In this document: in pieces, positions 26,414 through 33,679 of the stretch
How positions within the stretch are numbered: position 1 is the first letter of the stretch
Layout: each line of letters starts with the position of its first letter
Origin: Actinomarinicola tropica
GTDB taxonomy: Bacteria > Actinomycetota > Acidimicrobiia > Acidimicrobiales > SKKL01
Direction of reading: 5' to 3'
Length of the DNA stretch: 64,000 bases
Assembly: GCF_009650215.1 (NCBI RefSeq)
Contig: NZ_CP045851.1
Span: forward strand, 3,651,455 to 3,715,454
Made by a program: the position numbers and the translations under genes
Notes under the pieces: model-generated
The model's input: only the letters and a program-made list of their open reading frames with translations
Database searches by the model: none
What the model was told of the DNA's origin: nothing

Positions 26414-26419
26414 TAATGT
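26414..26419 (+). promoter_or_regulatory. Leaderless -10 for LysR gene
   Basis: TAATGT ends six bases before GTG 26426 and touches the operator palindrome. Confidence 0.5.
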
Positions 26420-26425
26420 GCACGA

Positions 26426-27319
26426 GTGGACAGCCCTCCGGTGCCGCTGCCCAACCTCACCGTGCAGCAGCTCGAGTACCTCGTGGCCGTGGGCCGCACC
26501 GGCACGTGGGCCGAGGCCGCGGCCACCGTCGGGGTCACCCCCTCGGCCCTCTCCCAGGGGCTGGCCGAGCTGGAGCGACGGGTCGGCGTCGCCATGTTCG
26601 AGCGCGACGGCCGGCGTCGGGTCCTCACCGCGTCGGGCCGCGAGGTCCTGGCCCACGCCGAGGCGGTCGTCGCCCGCACCGCCGACCTCGCCCGGTGGGC
26701 GGCGGGCGTCCGCGCCGGGTCGGTGGGCCAGGTCCGCATCGGCATGATCGACGCCGCGGCCGTCCACCACCTGCCCGACCTGCTCCGCCGCTTCCGACAG
26801 GACCACCCCGACGTCGAGCTCCACCTCCGGGTGGGCCCGTCGCGGGGCCTGCTCGACGAGCTCGTGCGGGCCGACCTCGACCTGGTCGTCTGCGTCCGCC
26901 CTCCCCGTCCCGTCGAGGGCGTCGAGACCACGCCCCTGCTCGACGAACCGCTGCGCGTCTACGCCCCACCCGGCGCCGACACCGACGCCCCGCCGGCCGG
27001 CTGGGGGCCCTGGGTCTCGTTCCCCGCCGGCTCGCACTCCCGGCAGCTCATCGCCCGAGCGGTCGCCGCGGCCGGCGCCCCCTTCGACGTCGTCGCCGAG
27101 TCGCACCAGCCCGAGGTGCTGCGGGAGATGGTCGCGATGGGCATCGGCTGGACGGTGCTGCCCGTCCCCCAGGCCGAGAGCGGGCTCGACCCGATGCGTC
27201 CGGCGCGGGTCCGTCCGCTCGTGCACCGGACCCTGGTGCTCGCCCGCCGCACCGACACCGTCGCCCCCGCGGCGGTCGAGGCGTTGAACGCGGCCCTCCT
27301 CGTCCGGGCCGCTGAGTAG
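26426..27319 (+). CDS. LysR-family transcriptional regulator
   Basis: A 297-residue regulator. The N-terminal winged helix-turn-helix (about 10-68: LEYLVAVGRTGTWAEAAATVGVTPSALSQGL) is followed by a periplasmic-binding-protein-like effector domain (GQVRIGMIDAAAVHHLPDLLRRF). It is divergent from ino1, with a LysR-type box between them. It is therefore the best candidate regulator of inositol synthesis. The TAG stop lies inside the TAGGGT promoter element of the next gene, and the next ORF continues in the same frame. Confidence 0.88.
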   Translation: MDSPPVPLPNLTVQQLEYLVAVGRTGTWAEAAATVGVTPSALSQGLAELERRVGVAMFERDGRRRVLTASGREVLAHAEAVVARTADLARWAAGVRAGSVGQVRIGMIDAAAVHHLPDLLRRFRQDHPDVELHLRVGPSRGLLDELVRADLDLVVCVRPPRPVEGVETTPLLDEPLRVYAPPGADTDAPPAGWGPWVSFPAGSHSRQLIARAVAAAGAPFDVVAESHQPEVLREMVAMGIGWTVLPVPQAESGLDPMRPARVRPLVHRTLVLARRTDTVAPAAVEALNAALLVRAAE

Positions 27320-27322
27320 GGT
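27317..27322 (+). promoter_or_regulatory. Putative -10 for ABC-2 exporter operon
   Basis: TAGGGT begins with the stop codon of the LysR gene. Six bases later comes an in-frame GTC (27329), where other leaderless genes here have ATG or GTG. Confidence 0.4.
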
Positions 27323-27328
27323 CACGAG

Positions 27329-28303
27329 GTCTCGCCCGCCACGCCCGACCCGGAGACGAACGCCATCGACGCCATCCTCGACGTCCGCGCGATCAGCAAG
27401 CGCTTCGGACACGTCCAGGCGGTCCGGGAGCTCAGCTTCCAGGTCGCCCCCGGCGAGACCTACGGGCTGCTCGGGCCGAACGGTGCCGGCAAGTCCACCG
27501 CCATCTCGGTCATCGCCGGGCTGCTCGTCCCCGACGACGGCGACGTCCACGTGCACGGCGAGCGCATCACCACGCGCAGCACCGCGGCGCGCGGAGCGAT
27601 CGGCCTCGTGCCCCAGGAGGTCGCGGTGTACCCCGACCTCACGGCCCGGGAGAACCTGCGCTTCTTCGGCCGGCTCTACGGCCTGGCCGGCGCCGACCTC
27701 GACGCTCGCGTCGACGAGGTCCTCGAGGTGATCGGCCTCACCGAGCGCGCCGGCGACAGGTCGAGCGAGTTCTCCGGTGGCATGAACCGGCGGCTGAACA
27801 TCGGGATCGGCCTGCTCCACCGACCGCAGCTGCTGATCCTCGACGAACCCACCGTCGGCGTCGACCCCCAGTCCCGCAACGCCATCCTCGACTCGGTCGA
27901 GCAGCTCTCCGGCGCCGGCATGGCCGTGCTCTACACCACGCACTACATGGAGGAGGCCGAGCGGCTCTGCGACCGCATCGGCATCATCGACGAGGGTCGA
28001 CTCCAGGCCGAGGGGACCCGCCGCGAGCTCACCACCTCGATCGGTGAGCGCGACACCATCCGCATCGAGGCCTCCGGCCACCTCGAGGCCGCCGCCCTCG
28101 CCATCCAGGGCATCGACGGCGTCGTCGAGGCCACGTCGGCGGACGGCAGCATCCGCGTCCTCGCCGTCGACGCCGGCGCGGTGATCGCCGAGGCCATCGC
28201 GATCGTCTCCGGCGACGGCGGCAACGTGTCGTCGGTCGAGATCGCCCAGCCGGACCTCGAGGCGGTCTTCCTCCACCTCACCGGCAAGGCCCTGCGGGAC
28301 TGA
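27329..28303 (+). CDS. ABC-2 exporter ATP-binding protein with no canonical start
   Basis: ATPase of an ABC-2 exporter. The reading frame encodes the full domain: Walker A GPNGAGKST (about 27476-27502), Q-loop VPQEV, SGGMNRR signature, Walker B LLILDEPTVGVDPQ and a C-terminal extension typical of NatA-like proteins. The first ATG/GTG/TTG in frame is GTG 27551, after Walker A, so translation must begin upstream. Candidates are GTC 27329 (six bases after TAGGGT) or ATC 27365 (after GGAGA). I use 27329, giving 324 residues. The next stop upstream in frame is the LysR TAG. Confidence 0.8.
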   Translation, partial: VSPATPDPETNAIDAILDVRAISKRFGHVQAVRELSFQVAPGETYGLLGPNGAGKSTAISVIAGLLVPDDGDVHVHGERITTRSTAARGAIGLVPQEVAVYPDLTARENLRFFGRLYGLAGADLDARVDEVLEVIGLTERAGDRSSEFSGGMNRRLNIGIGLLHRPQLLILDEPTVGVDPQSRNAILDSVEQLSGAGMAVLYTTHYMEEAERLCDRIGIIDEGRLQAEGTRRELTTSIGERDTIRIEASGHLEAAALAIQGIDGVVEATSADGSIRVLAVDAGAVIAEAIAIVSGDGGNVSSVEIAQPDLEAVFLHLTGKALRD

Positions 28304-28306
28304 TCC

Positions 28307-29488
28307 GTGCGCGCCGCCTGGCTGGTCGCCGTCAACGACCTGCGCGTGCAGCTCCGGCGCGGGACCATCCTCGTGCTCGGCTTCGTGGCGCCGCTCGCCC
28401 TGGCGTTCGTCATGAACCTCGTCTTCGGCGGGGTCGACGACGGCAGCGGCCCGACCACCTTCGACGTCGCGGTCGTCGACCACGACGGCGGCGAGGAGGC
28501 CGACGGGTTCGTCGGCGTCCTGCGGGACGTGGCGTCGAGCGGCCTGCTCGACCTGACCAGCTACGACGACGAGGACGCCGCCCGCGCCGCGCTCGACGAC
28601 GGCGACGTCGGCGCGATCTGGATCGTGCCCGACGGGTTCTCCGACGCCGTGCGGGCCGGCACCGAGACCGGGATCGAGGTCGTGGGCGACGTCGACGCCC
28701 CCACCACCGCGTCGGTCGCACGCGCCATCGCCCGCGGCTACGCGTCGAACGTCGGGCTCGGCACGATGGCCGCGACCACGGCGATCGAGACGGGGGTCGC
28801 CACCCCCGAGGACGCCGCGAGCGTCGCCGAGGAGGCCGCCGCGGCCGGATCCCCCGTGACCCTCGTCGACGCCACGGCCGACACGCGGCTGCTCGACATG
28901 TCCACCAACCTCATGGCCGGCATGGCGCTGTTCTTCGTGTTCTTCACGTCCGGCCTGCCCGTGCTCGGCATCCTCGAGGAGCGCGACCAGGGCACGCTGC
29001 ACCGGCTGCTCGCCGCGCCGATCCCCGCCTGGTCGATCACCGCCGGCAAGGTGCTGAGCGCCGCGATCCTCGGCTCGCTCTCGCTGTGGAGCCTGATGGC
29101 GGCGTCGAGCGTCCTGATGGGGGCCGAGTGGGGGCCGCCGATCGGCGCTGCGCTGCTCGCCGTGGCCGGGGTCGTCGCCGCCATCGGCATCATGTCGGTC
29201 GCCGGCTCGATCGCCCGCTCGACCGAGCAGGCGGGCAACGCCCAGGGCATCGTCGCCGTCGTCTTCGCGATCCTCGGCGGCGCCTTCGTGCCGATCCCCG
29301 GCGGGTCGGGCGGCGTGCTCGGCCTGCTCCAGCAGCTCACGCCCCACGGCTGGTTCTTCGACGGCGTGGCCGACCTCCGCCACGACGGCGTCGCCGGTGC
29401 CGCCCCCGCCCTCGCCGTGCTGCTCGCCATGGGCCTCCTCACCGGTGCGGTCGGGCTCTGGCTCTCACGATGGGTCCTGCGGCGATGA
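28307..29488 (+). CDS. ABC-2 type permease
   Basis: A 393-residue membrane subunit. It has a first helix (about 18-38: TILVLGFVAPLALAFVMNLVFG), a large extracytoplasmic domain (about 40-195) and five C-terminal helices containing NLMAGMALFFVFFTSGL and EERDQGTLHRLLAAPI. This is the YhaP/NatB-like ABC2_membrane_3 layout. GTG 28307 follows the ATPase stop by three bases. It pairs with the equally long next permease to form a heterodimeric exporter. Confidence 0.88.
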   Translation: MRAAWLVAVNDLRVQLRRGTILVLGFVAPLALAFVMNLVFGGVDDGSGPTTFDVAVVDHDGGEEADGFVGVLRDVASSGLLDLTSYDDEDAARAALDDGDVGAIWIVPDGFSDAVRAGTETGIEVVGDVDAPTTASVARAIARGYASNVGLGTMAATTAIETGVATPEDAASVAEEAAAAGSPVTLVDATADTRLLDMSTNLMAGMALFFVFFTSGLPVLGILEERDQGTLHRLLAAPIPAWSITAGKVLSAAILGSLSLWSLMAASSVLMGAEWGPPIGAALLAVAGVVAAIGIMSVAGSIARSTEQAGNAQGIVAVVFAILGGAFVPIPGGSGGVLGLLQQLTPHGWFFDGVADLRHDGVAGAAPALAVLLAMGLLTGAVGLWLSRWVLRR

Positions 29489-30666
29489 CCGGCGGGCTCG
29501 CCCGTGCCGGCGCCATCGGGGCGGTCAACCTCCGTCGCCACCTCCGCGACCGGGGCAACCTCTTCTTCACGTTCGTGTTCCCGATCGCCATGATCCTCGT
29601 CATCGGCCTCCAGTTCGGCAGCAGCGTCGACCCCCGCCTCGGCGTCGTCGGAGCCGACAGCGACCTCGCGGCAGCCGTGCTCGCCGAGCTCGACGACGGC
29701 GAGACCGACGTCGAGGTGGTCGACGTGGCGGACCTCGACGCAGGCATCGACCAGGTCGAGTCCGCCGACCTCGACGCGGTGGTCGCGTTCCCCGACGGTG
29801 TCGATGCCTCCCTCCTCGACGGGGACGTCGACGTCGAGGTCGAGCTCGTCGCCGCCGCCGACGCCCAGGGCCAGGAGCTGCGCACGCTGCTGGACGGCGC
29901 GCTGTCCCGGGCATCCGCGCCGGCCGCGGCCGCCCGGGCCGCGGCGGCCCGCGGGGCCGACCCCACCGAGGCCGCGGCGGCTGCCGCCGGCCACGTCGAT
30001 GCGCTCGACCGCGTCGCCGTGCGGACGGTCACCGCCGGCGACCGCATCTTCCCGGAGGGCACGGGCGGCTTCGACGTCGCCGGTCCGAGCATGCTCGTCC
30101 TCTTCGTGTTCGTGAACGGCCTGGCCGGCAGCTACGCGCTCATCGTGTCCCGGCAGCTCGGGATCAGCCGCCGGATGCTGTCGACCCCCACCTCGTCGCG
30201 CAGCATCATCCTCGGGGAGGGCCTCGGCCGGTTCGTCATCGGCATCGTGCAGGGGGCGTACATCCTCGTCGCCACGCTCCTCCTGTTCGACATCGAGTGG
30301 GGCGGGCTGCTCGGCGCCACCGCCATCGTCGTCGCCGTCGCCGCGGTCGCCGCCGCGGCGGCCATGATCTTCGGCACGTTCTTCTCCAACCCCGAGCAGG
30401 CGAGCGGCATCGGGGTCGTCGCATCTCTGGCCCTCGGCGCCCTCGGCGGGGCGATGATGCCGATCGAGCTGTTCAGCGACACGCTGGCCGCCGCCGCCCG
30501 GTTCACCCCCCACTACTGGGCCATCGACGCCTTCGCCGAGCTGATCCGACACGACGGAGGGCTGGCCGACATCTGGTCGCAGCTCGCCGTGCTCCTCGCC
30601 ATCGCGTCGGTGCTGCTCGTCATCGCCTCGTGGCGGATGCGACAGGTCCTGACCCGCACGCGCTGA
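29485..30666 (+). CDS. ABC-2 type permease, second subunit
   Basis: A 393-residue paralogue of the preceding permease with the same layout: a first helix (NLFFTFVFPIAMILVIGLQFG), an Asp/Ala-rich extracytoplasmic domain and five C-terminal helices (FVFVNGLAGSYALIVSRQLGI; MIFGTFFSNPEQASGIGVV). ATG 29485 overlaps the stop of the first permease (ATGA). ATG 29470 is an alternative. Having two different permeases with one ATPase suggests a heterodimeric drug or lipid exporter. Confidence 0.88.
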   Translation: MTGGLARAGAIGAVNLRRHLRDRGNLFFTFVFPIAMILVIGLQFGSSVDPRLGVVGADSDLAAAVLAELDDGETDVEVVDVADLDAGIDQVESADLDAVVAFPDGVDASLLDGDVDVEVELVAAADAQGQELRTLLDGALSRASAPAAAARAAAARGADPTEAAAAAAGHVDALDRVAVRTVTAGDRIFPEGTGGFDVAGPSMLVLFVFVNGLAGSYALIVSRQLGISRRMLSTPTSSRSIILGEGLGRFVIGIVQGAYILVATLLLFDIEWGGLLGATAIVVAVAAVAAAAAMIFGTFFSNPEQASGIGVVASLALGALGGAMMPIELFSDTLAAAARFTPHYWAIDAFAELIRHDGGLADIWSQLAVLLAIASVLLVIASWRMRQVLTRTR

Positions 30667-30672
30667 GGGGTC

Positions 30673-30678
30673 TACCGT
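30673..30678 (+). promoter_or_regulatory. Leaderless -10 for lipoprotein 1
   Basis: TACCGT, six bases before ATG 30685. Confidence 0.5.
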
Positions 30679-30684
30679 CCTCGC

Positions 30685-31401
30685 ATGCACACACGGCGGA
30701 TCACGGCGGGCGGCCTCTCGGCCGCGCTCTCGCTCCTTCTCCTCGCGGGCTGCTCCGACGAGCCCGACCCCACCGCGCAGGACTACGTGGACGCCGCCAC
30801 GGCGGCCATGCTCGCCGACGGCGAGGACACCGGGGTGGAGGACGAGGAGGACGCCCGCTGCCTGGCCGAGGGCGTGGTGGAGGCCGTCACCCTCGAACGG
30901 CTCGTGCGCGAGGACGTCTCCCCGCGCGAGTTCGCCGAGCTGGACGCCCTCGTCGACCTGCCCTTCCTCCTCCCGGAGGACGCACCGGAGCGGATCGAGA
31001 CCACGATCCAGGAGTGCATCGACCTCGACGCCACGCTCCAGGAGCAGGTCGGTTCCGGCATGCCGATCGGCGACGCCTCGTGCCTCACCGACGCCATGGA
31101 CCACGACGTGGTCGCGGGCATGCTCGCCGACGCGCTCATCCACGCCGACGAGGACCGCGCCGCGGAGCGGTTCGGCGCGAGTCTGCTCCAGGGCGCGCCG
31201 CCCGACTGCATCGAGCGACTGATCCTCGACGGGCTCGTCGGCGATGGTTCCTTGACGCCGGAGCAGGCGGCGTGCGTCGCGCCGGCGCTCGACGACGCTC
31301 TGGCCCACAGGGTCTTCGTCACCGCCGCCGGAGGCGGCACGCCCAGCCCCGAGGACCAGGCCGCCTTCGAGGGTGCGCTCCGCGGCTGCCTCGGCGGCTG
31401 A
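30685..31401 (+). CDS. Six-cysteine lipoprotein, paralogue 1
   Basis: A 238-residue exported lipoprotein. The signal peptide ends in the lipobox LLAGC (acylated C23). The mature domain holds six further cysteines, in RCLAEG, QECIDL, SCLTDA, DCIERL, ACVAPAL and GCLGG. The same order recurs in the next gene. Within the mature part, the motif CxxEGVVE and the later ASCLTDA/AACV units hint at internal repeats. No known family is recognised. It is transcribed from its own leaderless promoter. Confidence 0.7.
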   Translation: MHTRRITAGGLSAALSLLLLAGCSDEPDPTAQDYVDAATAAMLADGEDTGVEDEEDARCLAEGVVEAVTLERLVREDVSPREFAELDALVDLPFLLPEDAPERIETTIQECIDLDATLQEQVGSGMPIGDASCLTDAMDHDVVAGMLADALIHADEDRAAERFGASLLQGAPPDCIERLILDGLVGDGSLTPEQAACVAPALDDALAHRVFVTAAGGGTPSPEDQAAFEGALRGCLGG

Positions 31402-31422
31402 GGATGCGGCGACCGGTCTCGT

Positions 31423-31428
31423 TAGGGT
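31423..31428 (+). promoter_or_regulatory. Leaderless -10 for lipoprotein 2
   Basis: TAGGGT, six bases before ATG 31435. Confidence 0.5.
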
Positions 31429-31434
31429 CACCGG

Positions 31435-32181
31435 ATGCCGTTCCGCACGTCCCCCGCCCGCGGCCTCGTGGCGCTGGTCGCCGCCACGCTCGTCCTCGCC
31501 GCCTGCGGTGACGACGGCTCCTCGGCGGAGGCCGGCCCCTACGTCGACGCCCTGGCCGAGGAGCTCCGCTCGCCGTCCGAGGAGGGAGAGCTCGTCCTCC
31601 CCGACGACAGCGCCGAGTGCTTCGCCGAGGGCGTCGTGGAGATCCTCGACGCCGAGCGCCTCGACGAGGCCGGCGTCACCCCGCAGGAGCTCGCGGAGGT
31701 GGGTGCCTTCCCCGAGCTCGAGATCGATGTCCCCGATGACGCCCAGGAGCGCATCGCCGAGCTGGCGACGGGCTGCTTCGACGTGCGCAGCTCCCTCGGT
31801 GAGTCGTTCTCGAGCGCCCTCGGCGTCGACGTCTCCTGCCTGACCGACGCCGCCGACGAGGACCGCGTCGCCGACGTGTTCGCCGAGCAGCTGGTCACCG
31901 GCGCCGCAGCCGAGTCCACCCAGGCGCTGCTCACCGACCTCCTCGACGACGTCGAGCCGGCCTGCGGGGAGGAGATCTTCCTCCGCACCGCGGTGGCGCA
32001 GGGCGCACTCGACGAGGAGCAGGCGGCCTGCGTGGGCGAGCAGCTCGACGACGAGGTCGCCCTCCGGGCGTTCACGCTGACCGTCGCCGGCGAGCAGGCC
32101 GACGAGGCCGAGCTGTCCTCGATCGACGACGCCATCAGCGGGGCGTTCGACGCCTGCGGGGTGCCAGCGCCCGGCCAGTGA
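31435..32181 (+). CDS. Six-cysteine lipoprotein, paralogue 2
   Basis: A 248-residue lipoprotein with lipobox LAAC (C24) and six cysteines in the same order as its upstream neighbour (ECFAEG, GCFDVR, SCLTDA, ACGEEI, ACVGEQL, ACGVP). Shared motifs such as CFAEGVVE/CLAEGVVE, SCLTDA and EEQAACV show tandem duplication followed by strong divergence. It has its own promoter six bases upstream. The function is unknown; the conserved cysteines suggest three disulfides in a secreted helical domain. Confidence 0.7.
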   Translation: MPFRTSPARGLVALVAATLVLAACGDDGSSAEAGPYVDALAEELRSPSEEGELVLPDDSAECFAEGVVEILDAERLDEAGVTPQELAEVGAFPELEIDVPDDAQERIAELATGCFDVRSSLGESFSSALGVDVSCLTDAADEDRVADVFAEQLVTGAAAESTQALLTDLLDDVEPACGEEIFLRTAVAQGALDEEQAACVGEQLDDEVALRAFTLTVAGEQADEAELSSIDDAISGAFDACGVPAPGQ

Positions 32182-32193
32182 GCGCCGAGGCCG

Positions 32194-33678
32194 TCAGGCC
32201 GGCGGCATGGGGCAGGCAGCTGGCGCCATCGGGTCGGCCACCTCGATGTAGAAGGCGGCGCACTGGATCGGCGCCGCCCCGAGGTGGACGTACTCCCACG
32301 GCTCGGGGTCCGGCCCCTGGTGGGCGACGCCGCGCGGATAGCTCGGGATGAAGCCATGGCGCTTCGCGTTGTGGAAGTTGTTCGAGCGCAGCCAGACCTC
32401 TGTGCGCGAACCCTCGAACGCACCCAACGAGCTGCCGGCGTTGAGGTCGACGGTTCGGCCGAGGTGGTGCTTCGACGTGCCAGGGATCGAGTGGTAGCGC
32501 AACGCGGACAAGATGGCGCCGTCAGCGGATCCGTTCGCGATCGCAGCAGCGGAGTGGTTCCCCATCTGTCGCCGGAAGATCTGCCTCTGGTGGTCGACCG
32601 ACCGGTAGCCCGAACTCGCTGCGATGGGTAGGCCCTGTGCGCGAGCATCAGCGACGAGGCCAGCAAAGCCGTGGGCCGCCTCGGGGACGAGGAGGACCCC
32701 GTGGACGCTGACGAGGCCCACGGTCGGCACGGCCCGCAGCCGATACCCGCGCTGTTGCGCCAACGTCTGGATCCGCTGATCTGCGCCGGCGTGACCGGTG
32801 ATGTGCGGCCACGTCGTCAGCTGCCTGGTCCCGGGCAGCGGCTCGATCGCCAGGTGGAGCTGGCGGAACTCCTCGGGGGTGAGCGTGGGGAAGGCGGGAG
32901 GCGGCGGCAGCTCGCGGCAGACGACGCCGTCGCGGTCGGGATCAAGTCCGGCGACGTCGCCGTAGTAGCGGCGGTACAGGTCGAACCACGCCTGGGCCTC
33001 GACCTGGCTGCGGAACGAACCGCAGTCGCGTGCACCGCCCGGGTTCGGCGGGGGCGGGCTGCCCTCGTACCGCCAGATGAACGTGGCCGCCTGGCCGCGG
33101 GTGCTGGTGCCGTCGGGCTCGAAGCGGTTGCTGCCGCCGACGCCGGTGGTGTGGCCCTCAGCCCGCGCCCACCGCACCGCGCGCTCGTAGAACGCGTTCG
33201 GGGTCGTGTCGACGAACCCGTGCGCCGGGTGACCCGAGGGTGAGCCGTCGAGGCGCCAGAGGAACGTCACCAGCTCGGCGCGGGTGACGGGACGGTCGGG
33301 CTCGAACCGGTTGCTGCCCCCGACGCCAGTTGTATGGCCCTCAGCCCGCGCCCACTGCAGCGCCCGCTCGTAGAACGCGTTCGGGATCGTGTCGACGAAC
33401 TCGTGGGCGGCGTGCCCGGTCGGGGCACCGGCCATGCGCCACGTGAACGTGATCATCTGGCCCCGGGTGACGGCGCCGATCGGGTGGTACCGGTGAGGGG
33501 ACACGCCCGTGGTGATGCCCGAGGAGCGCATCCAGGCCACAGCGGGGGCGTAGTACTCGTGGCCTCGGACATCGACGAAATCCGCGACGTCGGCGGCCGC
33601 TGGCGGGGGCGGAGCCACGACGAGCGAGGCGGCGAGGACGGTGAGCGCGCCGACGAAGGCGACGATCGTGCGAGGCAC
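32194..33678 (-). CDS. SLH-repeat, excalibur and VanY-type peptidase protein
   Basis: A secreted cell-wall enzyme of 494 residues. It has a signal peptide (about 1-29), three SLH-like repeats (about 32-215), an excalibur calcium-binding module (CGSFRSQVEAQAWFDLY...DPDRDGVVC, about 220-260) and a VanY/D,D-carboxypeptidase domain (about 330-480). The zinc site is SKHHLGRTVDLN plus PWEYVHLG. It should trim peptidoglycan stem peptides while anchored to the wall by the SLH repeats. GTG 33678 follows the dnaB stop by one base, an unexpected operon partner. Confidence 0.85.
   Translation of the reverse strand: MPRTIVAFVGALTVLAASLVVAPPPPAAADVADFVDVRGHEYYAPAVAWMRSSGITTGVSPHRYHPIGAVTRGQMITFTWRMAGAPTGHAAHEFVDTIPNAFYERALQWARAEGHTTGVGGSNRFEPDRPVTRAELVTFLWRLDGSPSGHPAHGFVDTTPNAFYERAVRWARAEGHTTGVGGSNRFEPDGTSTRGQAATFIWRYEGSPPPPNPGGARDCGSFRSQVEAQAWFDLYRRYYGDVAGLDPDRDGVVCRELPPPPAFPTLTPEEFRQLHLAIEPLPGTRQLTTWPHITGHAGADQRIQTLAQQRGYRLRAVPTVGLVSVHGVLLVPEAAHGFAGLVADARAQGLPIAASSGYRSVDHQRQIFRRQMGNHSAAAIANGSADGAILSALRYHSIPGTSKHHLGRTVDLNAGSSLGAFEGSRTEVWLRSNNFHNAKRHGFIPSYPRGVAHQGPDPEPWEYVHLGAAPIQCAAFYIEVADPMAPAACPMPPA
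33118..33220 (-). repeat. SLH repeat DNA, copy A
   Basis: Nearly identical in DNA to 33301-33403, at an offset of 183 bases (61 codons). It encodes the RAEGHTTGVGGSNRFEPD region of the third SLH repeat. The DNA-level identity suggests recent duplication or conversion. Confidence 0.6.
33301..33403 (-). repeat. SLH repeat DNA, copy B
   Basis: Partner of 33118-33220, encoding the corresponding part of the second SLH repeat. Confidence 0.6.
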
Positions 33679-33679
33679 T

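Noticed and set aside
26399..29383. 994-codon minus-strand ORF over LysR and the ABC exporter
   Set aside because: Low-complexity composition and no start signal; the plus-strand genes are well supported.
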